From: Phenylobacterium immobile (ATCC 35973)
Lineage (GTDB): Bacteria; Pseudomonadota; Alphaproteobacteria; Caulobacterales; Caulobacteraceae
Assembly: GCF_001375595.1 (NCBI RefSeq)
Contig: NZ_CVJQ01000001.1
Coordinates: 1,364,001-1,428,000, forward strand
Length of the DNA: 64,000 bases
Direction of reading: 5' to 3'
Below, in pieces: positions 63,865-64,000 of the stretch. Position numbers and translations under genes: made by a program. How positions within the stretch are numbered: position 1 is the first letter of the stretch; each line of letters opens with the position of its first letter. The notes beneath the pieces were generated by a model. That model did not search any database. It saw nothing but the letters and a program-made list of their open reading frames with translations, and was not told the origin of the DNA.

Positions 63865-64000
63865 ATGATCCGCACCGCCCTGATCGCCGCCGCCGTCCTA
63901 TCACTCGGTCTGGCCGCTTGCGCCAAGCGCACTGAGCCGCCTGGCGACCTGAAGATCTGCTACCATGTCGTTCCGGAAAAGGACGGCAAGCTGCGCTTCA
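63865..64000 (+). CDS. Putative lipoprotein (3' end outside window)
   Basis: From the ATG at 63865 the frame reads MIRTALIAAAVLSLGLAAC, a lipoprotein signal with lipobox LAAC, then KICYHVVPEKDGKLRF to the window edge. The first 45 residues are seen. A GGAAGG ribosome site precedes it. Family unknown. Confidence 0.7.
   Translation, partial: MIRTALIAAAVLSLGLAACAKRTEPPGDLKICYHVVPEKDGKLRF

Overview
This window looks like a high-GC alphaproteobacterial chromosome, most likely Caulobacteraceae (Caulobacter, Phenylobacterium or a close relative). The evidence is the gene order rpoZ-rsh-(UrcA)-pyrE-pdxJ-acpS-lepB-rnc-era-recO-parC, the block NDUFA12-DUF2155-aat-accC-accB-aroQ, the back-to-back pair rne / amiC-PBP1a-prfB, two UrcA-family secreted proteins, an RNase E ending in a GWW motif, and a bacteriophytochrome next to an HWE kinase. 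It is mostly core genome. I see no rRNA, tRNA, CRISPR array, prophage or intact insertion sequence. The only mobile trace is a short IS1595-type zinc-ribbon gene at about 54.0-54.4 kb.

Layout. 0-9.4 kb: the 3' part of an RTX protein, a soluble lytic transglycosylase, dapA-smpB-GNAT, a DUF2271/DUF4198 secreted pair, an L,D-transpeptidase and a family-5 uracil-DNA glycosylase. 9.4-22.4 kb: folK, rpoZ, rsh, a UrcA gene, then the tight cluster pyrE-pdxJ-acpS and lepB-rnc-era-(NTF2-like)-recO-parC, interrupted by one reverse-strand EamA transporter. 22.4-31.3 kb: a TfoX-like mini-protein, a class D beta-lactamase, DUF4893, DUF4336, a PNPOx-fold protein, aspS, a pentapeptide-repeat protein, a second UrcA protein and a large, degenerate class II ribonucleotide reductase paralogue. 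31.5-36.7 kb: the complex I accessory subunit NDUFA12, DUF2155, aat, accC-accB, aroQ, thiS-thiG. 36.7-41.3 kb: a light/two-component locus (single-domain response regulator, bacteriophytochrome kinase, divergent HWE kinase). 41.3-55.7 kb: a pseudouridine synthase, a BaiN-type flavoprotein, a DsbA-like lipoprotein, an M48 protease, rne, amiC, PBP1a, prfB with its programmed frameshift, GNAT and an M23 peptidase. 55.7-64 kb: bcp-tyrS, anmK, an NrtR-like regulator without a Nudix box, an HD phosphohydrolase, a universal stress protein and several hypothetical envelope or acidic proteins.

How they fit together. Several genes serve peptidoglycan growth and recycling (slt, L,D-transpeptidase, amiC, PBP1a, M23 peptidase, anmK, and dapA for diaminopimelate). 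Others serve translation and RNA turnover (smpB, aspS, tyrS, prfB, rnc, rne, era, rsh). The most unusual locus is the 786-residue NrdJ-like protein at 28971-31331: it keeps the TSCPD domain and a C-terminal Cys4 motif but has lost the visible reductase catalytic motifs. Other points of interest are a 268-bp convergent coding overlap between aat and the DUF2155 gene, a class D beta-lactamase with YGD in place of YGN, a one-cysteine Bcp, and the catalytically dead-looking NrtR homologue.
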